DNA from: Martelella limonii
GTDB taxonomy: Bacteria; Pseudomonadota; Alphaproteobacteria; Rhizobiales; Rhizobiaceae
Reading direction: 5' to 3'
Assembly: GCF_013344475.1 (NCBI RefSeq)
Contig: NZ_JABUOU010000001.1
Location: 248,001-312,000 of the forward strand
DNA length: 64,000 nt
Part shown: positions 24,562 to 32,947 of the stretch, piece after piece
Layout of the letters: every line of letters begins with the position of its first letter
Numbering within the stretch: position 1 is the first letter of the stretch
The notes under the pieces: model-generated
Databases searched by the model: none
Told to the model about the DNA's origin: nothing
What the model saw: the letters and a program-made list of their open reading frames with translations, nothing else
Made by a program: the position numbers and the translations under genes

Positions 24562-26181
24562 TCAGAACCTCGTGAAGCGGAGGAGATCGGTGAAGCGCTC
24601 GGCGAGATTGAAGCCCTTGCCGAACTCATTCACGGGCTCGGCACTTGGCCGCTCGCCCGTCGTGCCAGCGCCTATCTCGCCACTGTCCTGCTCGCTGGCG
24701 AAGACCGCGAGCGCGCCGGCTGGCGCCGCGTCGCCATGCCGCTCGAAACCGTCGGCGCCCATATTGTGGAAATCGACCGGCACCTTGGCGATGCCGCGCT
24801 GCATCTTCAGCGCCCGGTAGTCGTTGAGGATGTCGTCATCCTTCGGTAGCTCGATCAGCCCGTCATCGAAGGCGGCTTTCAGCTTGGGCATGTTGACCAT
24901 GTACCAGACCTCCGAGAGCTTGATCTCCGAGACGTAGACCGCGCCGAACTCCTGTCGCGCCAGCTCCGCCAGCGCCGCACCGTTACCGGTGGCGTCGAAC
25001 GCGGCGTGGAAGAAGCGCGGCAGATGCGCCTTGATGAAACAGACGATCTGGAACTGCGAGGTGTAGGGCACATCGCGCAATTCGAGGATGAAGGGCGTGG
25101 CGAGCGACAGGTCGGGCCGGACCTGCAGCGGATGGATGACGGAAAGGTCGGCGGTGCGCCCGAAGTCCTGCCCGAAGCAGGAGCGGTAGTGCCTGTCGAG
25201 TTTCGCAAGATGCGGCAGGAGCTCTTCGTTGCAAAAGGCCTCGACCTCGGCCTCGCGGAGCTCCTTCGGCCAGTCCACGAAACCCTGTGGCGGATGCCAG
25301 CGGATGACCGGGATATCGTCCTTCATTCGCGAGACGATCAGCGCCCGCGACAGATAGGCGCCCGAAGACAGCGAGGGAATGCAAAACAGTTCCTCGTCCG
25401 CGCCGCTGCCGTAGAACTTGATGATCGAGGCGCGCCAGGCGGCTTCGGCCTCCGGCGACCATGCCTTGCCGGTGACGAGGCAAATGCGCTCGTAAAGCCC
25501 GTCGCGCAGCGCATCGTCGAAATCGATCCGAAGATGCTGATAGCTGGACTTGCCGGCAAGGATATCCTGAACCTGCTCGTTGAAATGGTTCTCGAAGCCG
25601 TCATGGGTCGAGCAGACGATCACCTGGCCGCCCCACATTAGGAAGGCAAGCGCCGCCTTGAGGAGCTGCTCTAGACTGTCGACGAAGGCCGCCTCGTCGA
25701 TCATCACCACGCCCTGCTTGCCGCGCAGCGTGCGTGGCGCCGAAGACAGCCCGACGATCTCGAAGCCGGAAGCGAACTTGATGCGGAAGGCCTGGATCGC
25801 TCGCTCGCCCTCCTTGTCGCTGTCGTCGAAGAGGAATTCCTCCATCTCCATTGCGGCCGAGGAGAAGGCCCGCGCCCACATGGCCGCCGCGTCGATGAAT
25901 TCCCGCGTCATCTCCTGGCTGTATGAGATGTACATGAAGTCCATGCCGCCGGCCTCGCGGGACCGGGCGGCGCGGAGAACGGCATAGGCCGCGCAGGCCC
26001 AGGTGAGGCCAATGCGCCGCGACTTCTCGACGAAGAGCACCGGGCATGCGCCTTCAAGCAGCGAGACCGTGCGCGCCTGATAGGGCAGCAAAGCCTTGCG
26101 GCGCTCGATCCTTTCGAGCACCGCATCGGTCGATTGCCGCCGGGCGAGCGCCCAGTCCTTTTCGGAGATCGGGCCGCTCAT
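24562..26181 (-). CDS. Terminase large subunit (Mu gp28-like)
   Basis: A 539-residue packaging motor. The ATPase half has a Walker A-like VEKSRRIGLTW (about 51-61) and a Walker B VVMIDEAAF (about 158-166). The nuclease half contains GQDFGRTADLS (about 337-347), whose Asp residues fit the metal-binding RNase H-like site. It packages DNA into the prohead by a headful mechanism in Mu-like phages. It overlaps the small subunit gene by 4 bases. Confidence 0.93.
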   Translation of the reverse strand: MSGPISEKDWALARRQSTDAVLERIERRKALLPYQARTVSLLEGACPVLFVEKSRRIGLTWACAAYAVLRAARSREAGGMDFMYISYSQEMTREFIDAAAMWARAFSSAAMEMEEFLFDDSDKEGERAIQAFRIKFASGFEIVGLSSAPRTLRGKQGVVMIDEAAFVDSLEQLLKAALAFLMWGGQVIVCSTHDGFENHFNEQVQDILAGKSSYQHLRIDFDDALRDGLYERICLVTGKAWSPEAEAAWRASIIKFYGSGADEELFCIPSLSSGAYLSRALIVSRMKDDIPVIRWHPPQGFVDWPKELREAEVEAFCNEELLPHLAKLDRHYRSCFGQDFGRTADLSVIHPLQVRPDLSLATPFILELRDVPYTSQFQIVCFIKAHLPRFFHAAFDATGNGAALAELARQEFGAVYVSEIKLSEVWYMVNMPKLKAAFDDGLIELPKDDDILNDYRALKMQRGIAKVPVDFHNMGADGFERHGDAAPAGALAVFASEQDSGEIGAGTTGERPSAEPVNEFGKGFNLAERFTDLLRFTRF

Positions 26182-26762
26182 GTGCTGACGCCCAGAAGTT
26201 TGTCGAGGATTTCGCCTGCGGCATCATCGGATAGCCCGCGCGCCTTCGCCACCGTCTGGACCGCCTTCTTCGCCTTGTCGGCGAAGTCCGCCTCGACCTT
26301 CTGACGACGCGCGGATGAAACGCTTTGCGCCTGGACGGCCGATCGAAGCGCGTTGGCAAGCTGCATCGCACCTTTGGGATCAAGCCCGCCGTCTTCGGTC
26401 GCCTGTAAGAGCTCATAGATCAGCGTCTTGATCGCTTCGGCGGTAATCAACGTCAGCTCGTCGGAGGCTTCGGCGTCGATGCGCTGGGCGATCGTGGCGG
26501 CGATTTCGCGCGTCTCCTCGATCCGCTTCGTCATCCGCGCAAGGTTGACCGAATAGCGATTGAAGGCGGTAAACGAGGGAATGTCGAAGGCGACGCCATA
26601 TTCGCCCTGGATCGCGAGCAGCTTGTCGCGAAACTCCGGGTAAATCTCGGTCTGGGTGCGCTTGCGTTTTCCAAGCTCCTGCGCCGCCCAGGCGACGATA
26701 TCATCACACTCTTTGGGCAGAAGGTCGATGTTCGAAAGCCTTCCGCGTCCGCGCTTTGCCAT
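26178..26762 (-). CDS. Terminase small subunit-like protein (DUF3486, Mu gp27)
   Basis: A 194-residue protein beginning MAKRGRGRLSNIDLLPKECD, the clear DUF3486 opening, followed by a helix-turn-helix-like region and a long helical tail. In Mu-like phages gp27 is thought to act as the small terminase that recognises DNA. It precedes and overlaps the large subunit gene. Confidence 0.88.
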   Translation of the reverse strand: MAKRGRGRLSNIDLLPKECDDIVAWAAQELGKRKRTQTEIYPEFRDKLLAIQGEYGVAFDIPSFTAFNRYSVNLARMTKRIEETREIAATIAQRIDAEASDELTLITAEAIKTLIYELLQATEDGGLDPKGAMQLANALRSAVQAQSVSSARRQKVEADFADKAKKAVQTVAKARGLSDDAAGEILDKLLGVST

Positions 26763-26765
26763 GGC

Positions 26766-27065
26766 TCAGACCTCCGGGGAGGGGCGGGCGATGCCCTCGA
26801 TGATCGAACGGCGTTCGACATGGTCGAGGCCGGCCCTGGTAATCGACGGGATCAGCACGCTGCCGGCCTCCGTCACCGTCACCGCGCCGAGCTCTTCCAT
26901 CTTGCGGATCTGGGTGCGCACGTAATCACGGCTGCGGTTATGGCCGAAGGTGCGCAAAAGCATGGTCAGCAGCGTCTCGTTCAGCGTGCCGTCGGTCTCG
27001 ATCGCCAAGCCGCGCAGGATGATCAGGCGCGCATCGCGGGCGGAATATTCTTCAAACGAAACCAT
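26766..27065 (-). CDS. Mu gp26-like winged-helix protein
   Basis: A 99-residue protein starting MVSFEEYSARDARLIILRGL. It has a winged-helix pattern with LLTMLLRTFGHNRSRDYVRTQIRKM as the probable recognition region. Mu-like prophages encode this family between gp25 and gp27. The longer frame at 27101 overlaps the upstream stop and is not used; GGGGA lies before 27065. Confidence 0.75.
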   Translation of the reverse strand: MVSFEEYSARDARLIILRGLAIETDGTLNETLLTMLLRTFGHNRSRDYVRTQIRKMEELGAVTVTEAGSVLIPSITRAGLDHVERRSIIEGIARPSPEV

Positions 27066-27066
27066 G

Positions 27067-27396
27067 TCAGTGGTCCCCGTTGCTTCTGAGGTAGTCGTCA
27101 ATGCGCGTCACCGTTGCGCCGAATGTGCCGAGCCTTTCGGTAAGAGCGGCAATCGCGCCTTCCACCTTCGCCATGGAAATCTTGAGCTCGACCACGCTGT
27201 CCTTGTCCGGCAGATGCCTGAGCTCGCCCTCGATCGCCTGAATGCGGCGCTCATGCTCAATGGCGATCTTCTCGATTGCGGTGAGCTTCTCGCTGTTGTC
27301 TTTCGCCCGCGCCGTCAGCCAGGCGTAGATGAAGGAGCCGAGCGCGATCAGACTGTTGATGGCTGTGAGCCACGGCAGGAGCGGGTCAACGATCAT
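27067..27396 (-). CDS. Mu gp25-like membrane-anchored protein (DUF2730)
   Basis: A 109-residue protein with one N-terminal membrane helix (PWLTAINSLIALGSFIYAWL) then a coiled coil (residues about 30-90). This layout is the DUF2730 or Mu gp25 family. The start at 27396 overlaps the previous stop as ATGA. The function is unknown, although its place next to lysis genes could suggest envelope association. Confidence 0.75.
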   Translation of the reverse strand: MIVDPLLPWLTAINSLIALGSFIYAWLTARAKDNSEKLTAIEKIAIEHERRIQAIEGELRHLPDKDSVVELKISMAKVEGAIAALTERLGTFGATVTRIDDYLRSNGDH

Positions 27397-27611
27397 CGGC
27401 AATAAAACTCCCGTTCGCGTTCCGACTGGCAGGCCGCACAACGCCTGGCGAAGGGCGCTGCCATCCGGCGCGCCTCCGGGATAGCCCTGCCGCAATCGGA
27501 GCAGTCCTTGGTGCCTGCGGCATTCAGCGCCTGGCGGGCGCTCTCGATCCTGCGCTGGCGCGCGGCGTCATGGTCTTCGGTAACCGCCTCCAGCCTGTCT
27601 TCACGGTTCAT
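27393..27611 (-). CDS. DksA/TraR-type zinc-finger protein
   Basis: A 72-residue protein. Its N-terminal helix is followed by a C4 zinc finger, CSDCGRAIP and CAAC, 17 residues apart, as in TraR and small phage DksA-like proteins. TraR-type proteins bind RNA polymerase through the secondary channel and alter promoter choice. Here the gene is embedded between Rz1 and gp25 homologues and would be expressed late. Confidence 0.8.
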   Translation of the reverse strand: MNREDRLEAVTEDHDAARQRRIESARQALNAAGTKDCSDCGRAIPEARRMAAPFARRCAACQSEREREFYCR

Positions 27612-27918
27612 ACTGTCTCTCGTCCACATTCTTCAGGGTGGCATTTGCCGCATCGATCGCCGCGACTGCGCCGGCCCGGCGCCGGTCGCAAATCTTCACC
27701 GCCATGCGGTCGTTTCCCCATTTGTCGACGACCTGCCGTTCGGAAAGTCCGCCATCATCCGGCAGGCCGGAAAGCATGGACGTGCAGGAAAGCCGCGCGC
27801 TTTCAGGCACCTCGACTGGCGTCTGCACCAGCTTGAGCGCAGGTTGCGATTCATCGGGGGAGGAGCTGCAGGCGGCGAGCGCCAAGCCCGCAACCATCGC
27901 CATCAGGCAATGCCGCAT
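27601..27918 (-). CDS. Rz1-like outer-membrane spanin lipoprotein
   Basis: A 105-residue protein with GGAGGAAG before the ATG at 27918. The N-terminus MRHCLMAMVAGLALAACSSS is a lipoprotein signal peptide with lipobox LAAC. Its 5' part lies out of frame within the 3' end of the Rz-like gene (overlap 27851-27918), a typical Rz/Rz1 architecture. It links to Rz across the periplasm to fuse membranes at lysis. Confidence 0.85.
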   Translation of the reverse strand: MRHCLMAMVAGLALAACSSSPDESQPALKLVQTPVEVPESARLSCTSMLSGLPDDGGLSERQVVDKWGNDRMAVKICDRRRAGAVAAIDAANATLKNVDERQYEP

Positions 27919-28225
27919 TGTCTTCCTCCATCTGTTTGAGCTGATCATGGGCTGCAGCTTCCGCTGCCCGGATTTCGCCATCGGCGCGCATCGCCTGGCG
28001 GGCGAGCTCGGCAACGGCGCCCGAAAGCGCGGCATTGGCTTCCGCCACCTCGGAACGCCAAAAGGCATCGCGCTCGGCGCGCGCGGAGGCGACGCGTTCC
28101 TCGATCAGGTCCGAAGCCTTGCCGATCGCGGAAAGCGCCGAGACGCCGGCGACTGCCAGAAGCGCTGCGACGAGGAGCAGGATTGCCGCCGGTTTCGAAA
28201 GGCGAGAGGAGAGCCAGGCAAGCAC
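27851..28225 (-). CDS. Rz-like inner-membrane spanin
   Basis: A 124-residue protein. The GTG start at 28225 overlaps the holin stop and has GGGAGG upstream. One membrane helix (AAILLLVAALLAVAGVSAL, residues about 13-31) is followed by a periplasmic coiled coil rich in Ala and Glu. It forms the spanin complex with the nested lipoprotein gene. Confidence 0.8.
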   Translation of the reverse strand: MLAWLSSRLSKPAAILLLVAALLAVAGVSALSAIGKASDLIEERVASARAERDAFWRSEVAEANAALSGAVAELARQAMRADGEIRAAEAAAHDQLKQMEEDNAALPDGDGCGLGARRLQLLPR

Positions 28226-28470
28226 TAGTCGCGCCTCCCTTCGGTCTCCTGCTTCGCAAGTGTCTGCATATCCTTCGAGCCGGTAACCCGGTGAATGCCG
28301 AGCATGGCGGCAACCAGACCGGCCATGATCGGGATCACCGTCGAGGAGAGCGAAAGCGCGCCTGCGGAGTTGAGGCAGCCCGCAATCACGACCGTGAAGA
28401 TCACGATCCATGCCGCGATCTGCGAGACCAGCATGTAGCGCTTGGATGTCCGGTAGTGTGGCTTCTGCAT
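28225..28470 (-). CDS. Holin-like membrane protein
   Basis: An 81-residue protein with two membrane segments (about 13-33 and 40-60) and a charged C-terminus ending EGRRD, the layout of a class II holin. It lies between endolysin and Rz genes, the usual lysis order. Translation may instead start at 28485, five residues earlier, where ATG overlaps the amidase stop. Confidence 0.75.
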   Translation of the reverse strand: MQKPHYRTSKRYMLVSQIAAWIVIFTVVIAGCLNSAGALSLSSTVIPIMAGLVAAMLGIHRVTGSKDMQTLAKQETEGRRD

Positions 28471-28481
28471 GGTCCCGCGCC

Positions 28482-29183
28482 TCATGCCGCAAGCGCCATC
28501 ATGGGCGGCTTGCCGGAAAGCGCGCGCTCCATCTCGTCACGCGTCTGCGGGCCTACAATGCCGTCGGCGACGATGCCGCGCTCCTTCTGAAACCAGATCG
28601 TCACCAGTTCGACCGTGTGATCGAAGGCATCGGTCGGCTGGACCGGCCACGGATGCCTTGTCATCTGACGACACTTTGCAAGGTCCTGGACCCAGGCGAG
28701 GACCGCCGGCCCGTGATCGCCGCGAGCAAGCATGACGTCCTTAAGCGGCACAAAATCGCTCGCGCCCTTCAGGAGGTGGGCATATTCGACATGCGCATCG
28801 AAGCACGGGCAGGCCTTGCCCTTGTCATAGTCGCGATGGCCGCTGATCCCACCGATCTCGAAGCGTTCGCGAAGGGCGATAATTTCCGCGACGAGCGCGT
28901 GTTTCTGTTCAGGCGTGCGGGTGTCGGCGGTGTGCGTCATGTCGGCAGACCTGCCGCCGACATAGACGATGCCGACGGTGCCGGTGTTGTGGCCGGCGAC
29001 ATGGGCGCCGATCCGCTCGATCGGCCGTCCGGCCTCGCGCGCACCGTTGAGATGGACGACGCGGTGATAGCCGATGCCCGACCAGCCGCGCGCAAGATGC
29101 CACTGGTTGATCTCGGCGACAGTAACCGGCCGGCCTGCAGGCGTATCGGTGCAATGAATGATGATTTCGTTGATGGGGCGCAT
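28482..29183 (-). CDS. Endolysin: N-acetylmuramoyl-L-alanine amidase with peptidoglycan-binding domain
   Basis: A 233-residue protein. The first 150 residues form an amidase_2 domain: EIIIHCTDT gives the first zinc His, then a GIGYHRVV segment and ISGHRDYDKGKACPCFD with the second His and the conserved Cys ligand. The last 80 residues (MLARGDHGPAVLAWVQ to GIVGPQTRDEM) form a PG_binding_1 domain. It has no signal peptide, so it depends on the holin to reach the wall. It is the first gene of the late (lysis then head) operon. Confidence 0.92.
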   Translation of the reverse strand: MRPINEIIIHCTDTPAGRPVTVAEINQWHLARGWSGIGYHRVVHLNGAREAGRPIERIGAHVAGHNTGTVGIVYVGGRSADMTHTADTRTPEQKHALVAEIIALRERFEIGGISGHRDYDKGKACPCFDAHVEYAHLLKGASDFVPLKDVMLARGDHGPAVLAWVQDLAKCRQMTRHPWPVQPTDAFDHTVELVTIWFQKERGIVADGIVGPQTRDEMERALSGKPPMMALAA

Positions 29184-29191
29184 CGGAAACT

Positions 29192-29276
29192 TCGCAATCT
29201 TCGTGAAAACAGGTCACACAGTGTTGCGAGTAGTCTGAACTTTCAGGCGCCGATTACAGGTCGCAAACGCTTGCGA
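29192..29276 (-). promoter_or_regulatory. Late/middle promoter region with repeated TTGCGA half-sites
   Basis: The gap between the Mor-like gene and the endolysin contains a perfect dyad of TCGCAA and TTGCGA arms with a 4-base spacer (29261-29276). Further half-sites lie at 29192-29197 and 29224-29229 in opposite orientation. In Mu, Mor and C bind dyads just upstream of middle and late promoters. This is the natural place for such a site. Confidence 0.55.
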
Positions 29277-29282
29277 ACCCGG

Positions 29283-29642
29283 CTAGTTTTTCTCGAAGAG
29301 GGACAGCTGACGGCGGTCTTCGGTCCTCAGATAGGACCGGACCGTGACGTCCGAAACATGCAGTTCACGCGCGATCGCGAGAACCGACCAGCCGCGCGCT
29401 TTGAGGCGCTGCGCGATCCATGTCTTGTTGATTGGCACGCGATATAGTTGCCCCACGCCGAGCGCTTCGGCAAGAGCCTTGACCTTTTCCGGGCCAATGA
29501 CCTTGGAAAGGTCCGAGCCCGATCGTGGGTTCTCCGAAAGGTAGGCGGGCGCGCCCCCGAAATTCAGAAAGAAGGTGATGGCGAGCTCCTCGCCAAGCAC
29601 CTCTACATAAGGTTCAAGGTTTGCCGGGATCGGATCACCCAT
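29283..29642 (-). CDS. Mor-like transcription activator
   Basis: A 119-residue protein. The N-terminal half has the Mor/C family pattern (LGEELAITFFLNFGGAPAYL, with a Gly-Gly turn), and the C-terminal part is a helix-turn-helix (TWIAQRLKARGWSVLAIARE then VSDVTVRSYL). Mor-type proteins activate phage middle and late transcription by contacting RNA polymerase. It is the last gene of the early operon, adjacent to a dyad-rich promoter region. Confidence 0.8.
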   Translation of the reverse strand: MGDPIPANLEPYVEVLGEELAITFFLNFGGAPAYLSENPRSGSDLSKVIGPEKVKALAEALGVGQLYRVPINKTWIAQRLKARGWSVLAIARELHVSDVTVRSYLRTEDRRQLSLFEKN

Positions 29643-29907
29643 CCGTGCCTCCCTCGCGGAAATCCCGCGAAGGCCAGTGCTTCGGATAGCACGACACCAC
29701 GGTGTCGCCGCGCAGGATGAATTTTGCGCCGTCGGAGATCACGGCGGATGCGCCGAAGCGGACGCCATCCACGCAGCGGTTCTGGATCATCAGCCGCATG
29801 GTCTCGACATCGATGCCGTGGAACCGCTCGACAAAGCGCAGCACCGCGCGGTCGGTGACGATCGGAATGAGGAAGCCGGTTTCCGGCATAGATTGACGCT
29901 TGCTCAT
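29635..29907 (-). CDS. Small phage protein between GemA and Mor homologues
   Basis: A 90-residue protein starting MSKRQSMPETGFLIPIVTDR. The start at 29907 overlaps the gemA stop and is preferred to the longer frame from 30156, which is shadow sequence. A helical middle (FVERFHGIDVETMRLMIQNR) is followed by a small beta region. I do not recognise the family. The end overlaps the activator gene's start, so both are probably translated together. Confidence 0.65.
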   Translation of the reverse strand: MSKRQSMPETGFLIPIVTDRAVLRFVERFHGIDVETMRLMIQNRCVDGVRFGASAVISDGAKFILRGDTVVSCYPKHWPSRDFREGGTDG

Positions 29908-30527
29908 TTCGCCTCCGCCTCCATTGTGCGGACCCGTTCGCCAAGGGTATTCATTACCCTGATCCACTCGGCGCGTGTCAGATCCCGATCGCCCGGATTT
30001 CCGCCGCACAGCATCGGCACCACGGTCCAGAAATCGTTCTGGTCCTGCTGCAGCAAAGCCAATTGCGCAACGGCGATCTTGTAGCCCTCCGCCTGACGCC
30101 AGAGCGGCATCAAGCGGTGAACGCGCCAGTCGACGCCTGCCTCGCGCGCCATCCATGCCTTCAGCGCCTCGATAGCCTTGGCGGCATCATCGGCATAGTA
30201 GAGGAACCGCGTGTGATCGATCCCGGTCTGGCGCTTGACGAAGGCGAGCAACGCCTTGTCGTCGCGGTTCCCGACAATCCCGAGGTTCCACGCGCCGATC
30301 CAGAGCGCCTGGAGTTTCGGCGCAAACGGACCGGCGAGCTTCTTTCTGCCGTCCGGGCGCCGGTCACCGCCAAGCCGCCGAAACTCTTCGGCGACCGCTT
30401 CCTTTTCGGGGTCGGTCATCAAGGTGAGCGAAGGCTTGCCAGTGATCCGCTGATAGACGGCCCGGCGAGCCTCATCATCGAGACCAAGCTTGCCGCAGAT
30501 TGCGTGAATGGTTCGATGAGCGCTCAT
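29904..30527 (-). CDS. gemA: GemA-family regulatory protein (DUF1018)
   Basis: A 207-residue protein that opens with MSAHRTIHAICGKLGLDDEA and contains RAVYQRITGKPSLTLMT, the DUF1018 hallmark, followed by a C-terminal region with PKLQALWIGAWNLGIV. In Mu, GemA (gp16) modulates host gene expression and DNA topology. It is located in the early operon between DUF3164 and Mor homologues as in other Mu-like phages. Confidence 0.88.
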   Translation of the reverse strand: MSAHRTIHAICGKLGLDDEARRAVYQRITGKPSLTLMTDPEKEAVAEEFRRLGGDRRPDGRKKLAGPFAPKLQALWIGAWNLGIVGNRDDKALLAFVKRQTGIDHTRFLYYADDAAKAIEALKAWMAREAGVDWRVHRLMPLWRQAEGYKIAVAQLALLQQDQNDFWTVVPMLCGGNPGDRDLTRAEWIRVMNTLGERVRTMEAEAK

Positions 30528-30528
30528 C

Positions 30529-31296
30529 TCAGCCCGCCCTCGCCAGATCGATCGTGATCGCCTGCCACCGGTCCTCGACCGAGCGCCGGTGATAGAAGCG
30601 GACATACTGCTTCGAGCCCGTCACCCGCATAGCGTCGCGGATTGCGCTCATGGCGCGCTGCCAGCGTGCGTCCTCGATATTGTGGCGGAGCAGGCCGAAG
30701 ATTTCGGCGCGGTTGATCTGGCCTTCCTTGTCGGTGTTGAAGGCGCGGGTGACAATCGCCTGGATCTCCGGACGGCTTTCCGCCGACCACTCGTTGAGGC
30801 ATTCGTCGATCAGACCCTTGGCGATCTGCAGCTCAGGGCCGAAATCGATCCGCTCGGCGACTTGCACCTGAACCTTCAAGAGCCCGTCATAGGACTGATA
30901 GGTCCGGTTCCCCTTCTTGCCGCCCTTGGTGACCTCGTATTCCTGCGCGAGCAGCTCGTCGAAACCGTCGAGGTCGATCATGGTGTGTTCGAGGAACCGG
31001 CCGATCTGGGCGGAAAGGTCGAAGGCGAAGGCTATGACCTTGCGCACCACCTCATCCTCCAGCTTGTGCTGTGGCTTGACGAGATCGAGCGGGACGAGGC
31101 GCGCGCTGGCGTCGGCCATGAAGTCCCGGCCGTTCACGAGTGTGACGCCGGTGCCGATCTCGCGGACCTGCGCCCGGTAAAGCGCCTCCGGCACGAACCG
31201 GCCGCGCACATCTTCGAGATAGCGTTCGCCGCCGATCTCGGCCACGCGGACCTGCCGCTCCTGGTCTTCGAGAATGCATGCTTCCATCGCGTTCAT
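30529..31296 (-). CDS. DUF3164 protein, early operon
   Basis: A 255-residue protein that matches DUF3164 along its length: YLEDVRGRFVPE near the N-terminus, NRTYQSYDGLLKVQVQV in the middle, and YVRFYHRRSVEDRWQAITID at the C-terminus. The family is conserved in transposable phages next to the transposition genes; its function is unknown. Its start overlaps the preceding gene as ATGA. Confidence 0.88.
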   Translation of the reverse strand: MNAMEACILEDQERQVRVAEIGGERYLEDVRGRFVPEALYRAQVREIGTGVTLVNGRDFMADASARLVPLDLVKPQHKLEDEVVRKVIAFAFDLSAQIGRFLEHTMIDLDGFDELLAQEYEVTKGGKKGNRTYQSYDGLLKVQVQVAERIDFGPELQIAKGLIDECLNEWSAESRPEIQAIVTRAFNTDKEGQINRAEIFGLLRHNIEDARWQRAMSAIRDAMRVTGSKQYVRFYHRRSVEDRWQAITIDLARAG

Positions 31297-31526
31297 TTTG
31301 CGTCGCCTTTGCGTGTTTCTTCGGTAAGGGTCAGTTTCAGCGGCGGGAGCCGCGTGTCTGAGAGGAGGCGGTATTCCGCCTCCAGCTCCTCGGTGAGTGC
31401 GATGCCGGTGTTGAGCCGGGTGAGCATGCCCTCAAGCTCGTTGACCGTCGGGCGCTTCTGGGCGCGGATGAACAGCCGCATCTCGTCGCGCACGCCGCCG
31501 AGATAGTCGGATGCCTGCACATTCAT
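31293..31526 (-). CDS. Small early-operon protein
   Basis: A 77-residue, mostly helical protein (MNVQASDYLGGVRDEMRLF) with a Lys/Asp-rich end. It overlaps both neighbours by four bases, so it is clearly part of the coupled early operon. No family is recognised. Confidence 0.65.
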   Translation of the reverse strand: MNVQASDYLGGVRDEMRLFIRAQKRPTVNELEGMLTRLNTGIALTEELEAEYRLLSDTRLPPLKLTLTEETRKGDAK

Positions 31527-31825
31527 CGCCGCCCTCCCGTGAAATCGGGCCGGACGACCTTGCCCTCCGGATCGGTGATGATCTGCGCGAGCTTGCGGCC
31601 TGCTTCCTGCTCAAGCACGCTTCTCTGCGCATTGCTTGCCTCGGTGATCCGGTGGATCGCGACCTCTTCTTCCATTGCGCGGGCAAGCCTGCGCATGCCC
31701 TTCAGCTGCCTGACGAATTTGATGGTTTCCTCCGCCGACAGTGAGCAGCCGGTGTGCGAGCAATCCTCGAACTGGAGGGCGTAATGCGCCAGCGTATCGC
31801 TGAGCGTCGTGTCGAGGTGGCGCAT
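31523..31825 (-). CDS. Small early-operon protein with conserved-looking cysteines
   Basis: A 100-residue protein. The N-terminal part contains CSHTGC and a long amphipathic helix; the C-terminus ends in a basic GGRR. It lies directly downstream of the MuB homologue, where Mu has kil and semi-essential early genes. I do not recognise it as any of those. Confidence 0.65.
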   Translation of the reverse strand: MRHLDTTLSDTLAHYALQFEDCSHTGCSLSAEETIKFVRQLKGMRRLARAMEEEVAIHRITEASNAQRSVLEQEAGRKLAQIITDPEGKVVRPDFTGGRR

Positions 31826-32853
31826 CAGGCGATGTCCTCCACGTCGCGGTTCTTCCAGGCGGTTTCGACATGGCGGACGCTGATCGGCTCGTCATTCGCC
31901 ATGGCAAGCATGGCCGCAAGCTTCAGCGTCTTGTCGATCTGGCCGAGCGCGCCGCCCTTCAGCCCCATGCCGATCAGCGTCTTGACCGCAACCGGATCGG
32001 TCACGCCCCAGGCGTCGATAAAGGCTTCAAGGTCCTGCCGGAGCGGCTGGCGGCGGTTGAGCCGTTTGCCGATGCGGCGGCGAAGCTGGGCATAGGAACG
32101 CCCGTCGGACTTGCTGGCGAAGCGGCCATAGACCTCGTCATTTCCGACGAGCGCCACGCCGCAGCCATAGATATCGACGAAGTGCCGGAGCTGGTTGATC
32201 GCATCATCGACGAGGTTCTGCGCTTCGTCGATGATCAGCAGCGTGCCGCCGCCGATCCGCTCCAGCTTCTTGCCGATTGCCCGCGTCAGCTTGGCCGGAT
32301 TGTGCTCCTGCACATTGAGCTCCGCCGCAAGCTCGATCAGCATCGCATGCACATTCTTGGTGTGAGGGCTCACCGTCGCGAGATAGGCATGGGGCCGGGT
32401 GGCGCAGTAATGCCTGCAGGCCACGGTCTTGCCCATGCCTGCGGCGAGCGTGATGATCACGAAGTCGGAGGTGACCTGCGCCCAATTGAGCGTTTCCAGC
32501 ACCTCATTCGCGGTGCGGGTTTTGAGGAAGGTCGGCGATTGCGGGACTTTTGCCGCGAATGCCGCCTGATCCTCGACATCGTCGAGCCATTGGCGCACCG
32601 TCTGGTTCTGCTTGTCCAGACGGCCGTTATATTTGCCGGAGACCCATTGCGAGAATGTGCCGTCGGCCATGCCGCAGCGGCGCGCCACCTCGGCCTTTGT
32701 CCAACCGTTGGCGTTGGCCACCTCGATCGTGCGGTCGATCAACGACCACCACTGGTCGATGTCGTCCTGGCTGCGGTTTGCGGAAAGCTCCGGTCCCGCG
32801 ACGGGGCGTTCCCAGAGGGTCTTGGTTTGGCTTGTGCCGGAATAGATGTTCAT
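31825..32853 (-). CDS. MuB-type AAA+ ATPase, transposition target selector
   Basis: A 342-residue protein. Residues about 45-80 form a helix-turn-helix (GWTKAEVARRCGMADGTFSQ) as in MuB. The ATPase core has Walker A LAAGMGKT (about 136-143) and Walker B LLIIDE (about 205-210). MuB forms filaments on target DNA, attracts the transposase complex and gives immunity to self-insertion. AAAGGAACC lies upstream of the ATG. It follows the transposase gene. Confidence 0.92.
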   Translation of the reverse strand: MNIYSGTSQTKTLWERPVAGPELSANRSQDDIDQWWSLIDRTIEVANANGWTKAEVARRCGMADGTFSQWVSGKYNGRLDKQNQTVRQWLDDVEDQAAFAAKVPQSPTFLKTRTANEVLETLNWAQVTSDFVIITLAAGMGKTVACRHYCATRPHAYLATVSPHTKNVHAMLIELAAELNVQEHNPAKLTRAIGKKLERIGGGTLLIIDEAQNLVDDAINQLRHFVDIYGCGVALVGNDEVYGRFASKSDGRSYAQLRRRIGKRLNRRQPLRQDLEAFIDAWGVTDPVAVKTLIGMGLKGGALGQIDKTLKLAAMLAMANDEPISVRHVETAWKNRDVEDIA

Positions 32854-32878
32854 TTATGGTTCCTTTGCTTTAACTGTT

Positions 32879-32906
32879 GGGCGGGGGTGACCCCGCCCGT
32901 TTTTTT
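32879..32906 (+). terminator. Plus-strand terminator between transposase and MuB genes
   Basis: GGGCGGGG and CCCCGCCC around a GTGA loop are followed by GTTTTTTT on the plus strand. It therefore faces against the early operon and should stop antisense transcription entering the transposase gene. Confidence 0.75.
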
Positions 32907-32947
32907 GGAACCGTACGCACTACATTTCGGTTGTCCGCCGGACATGA

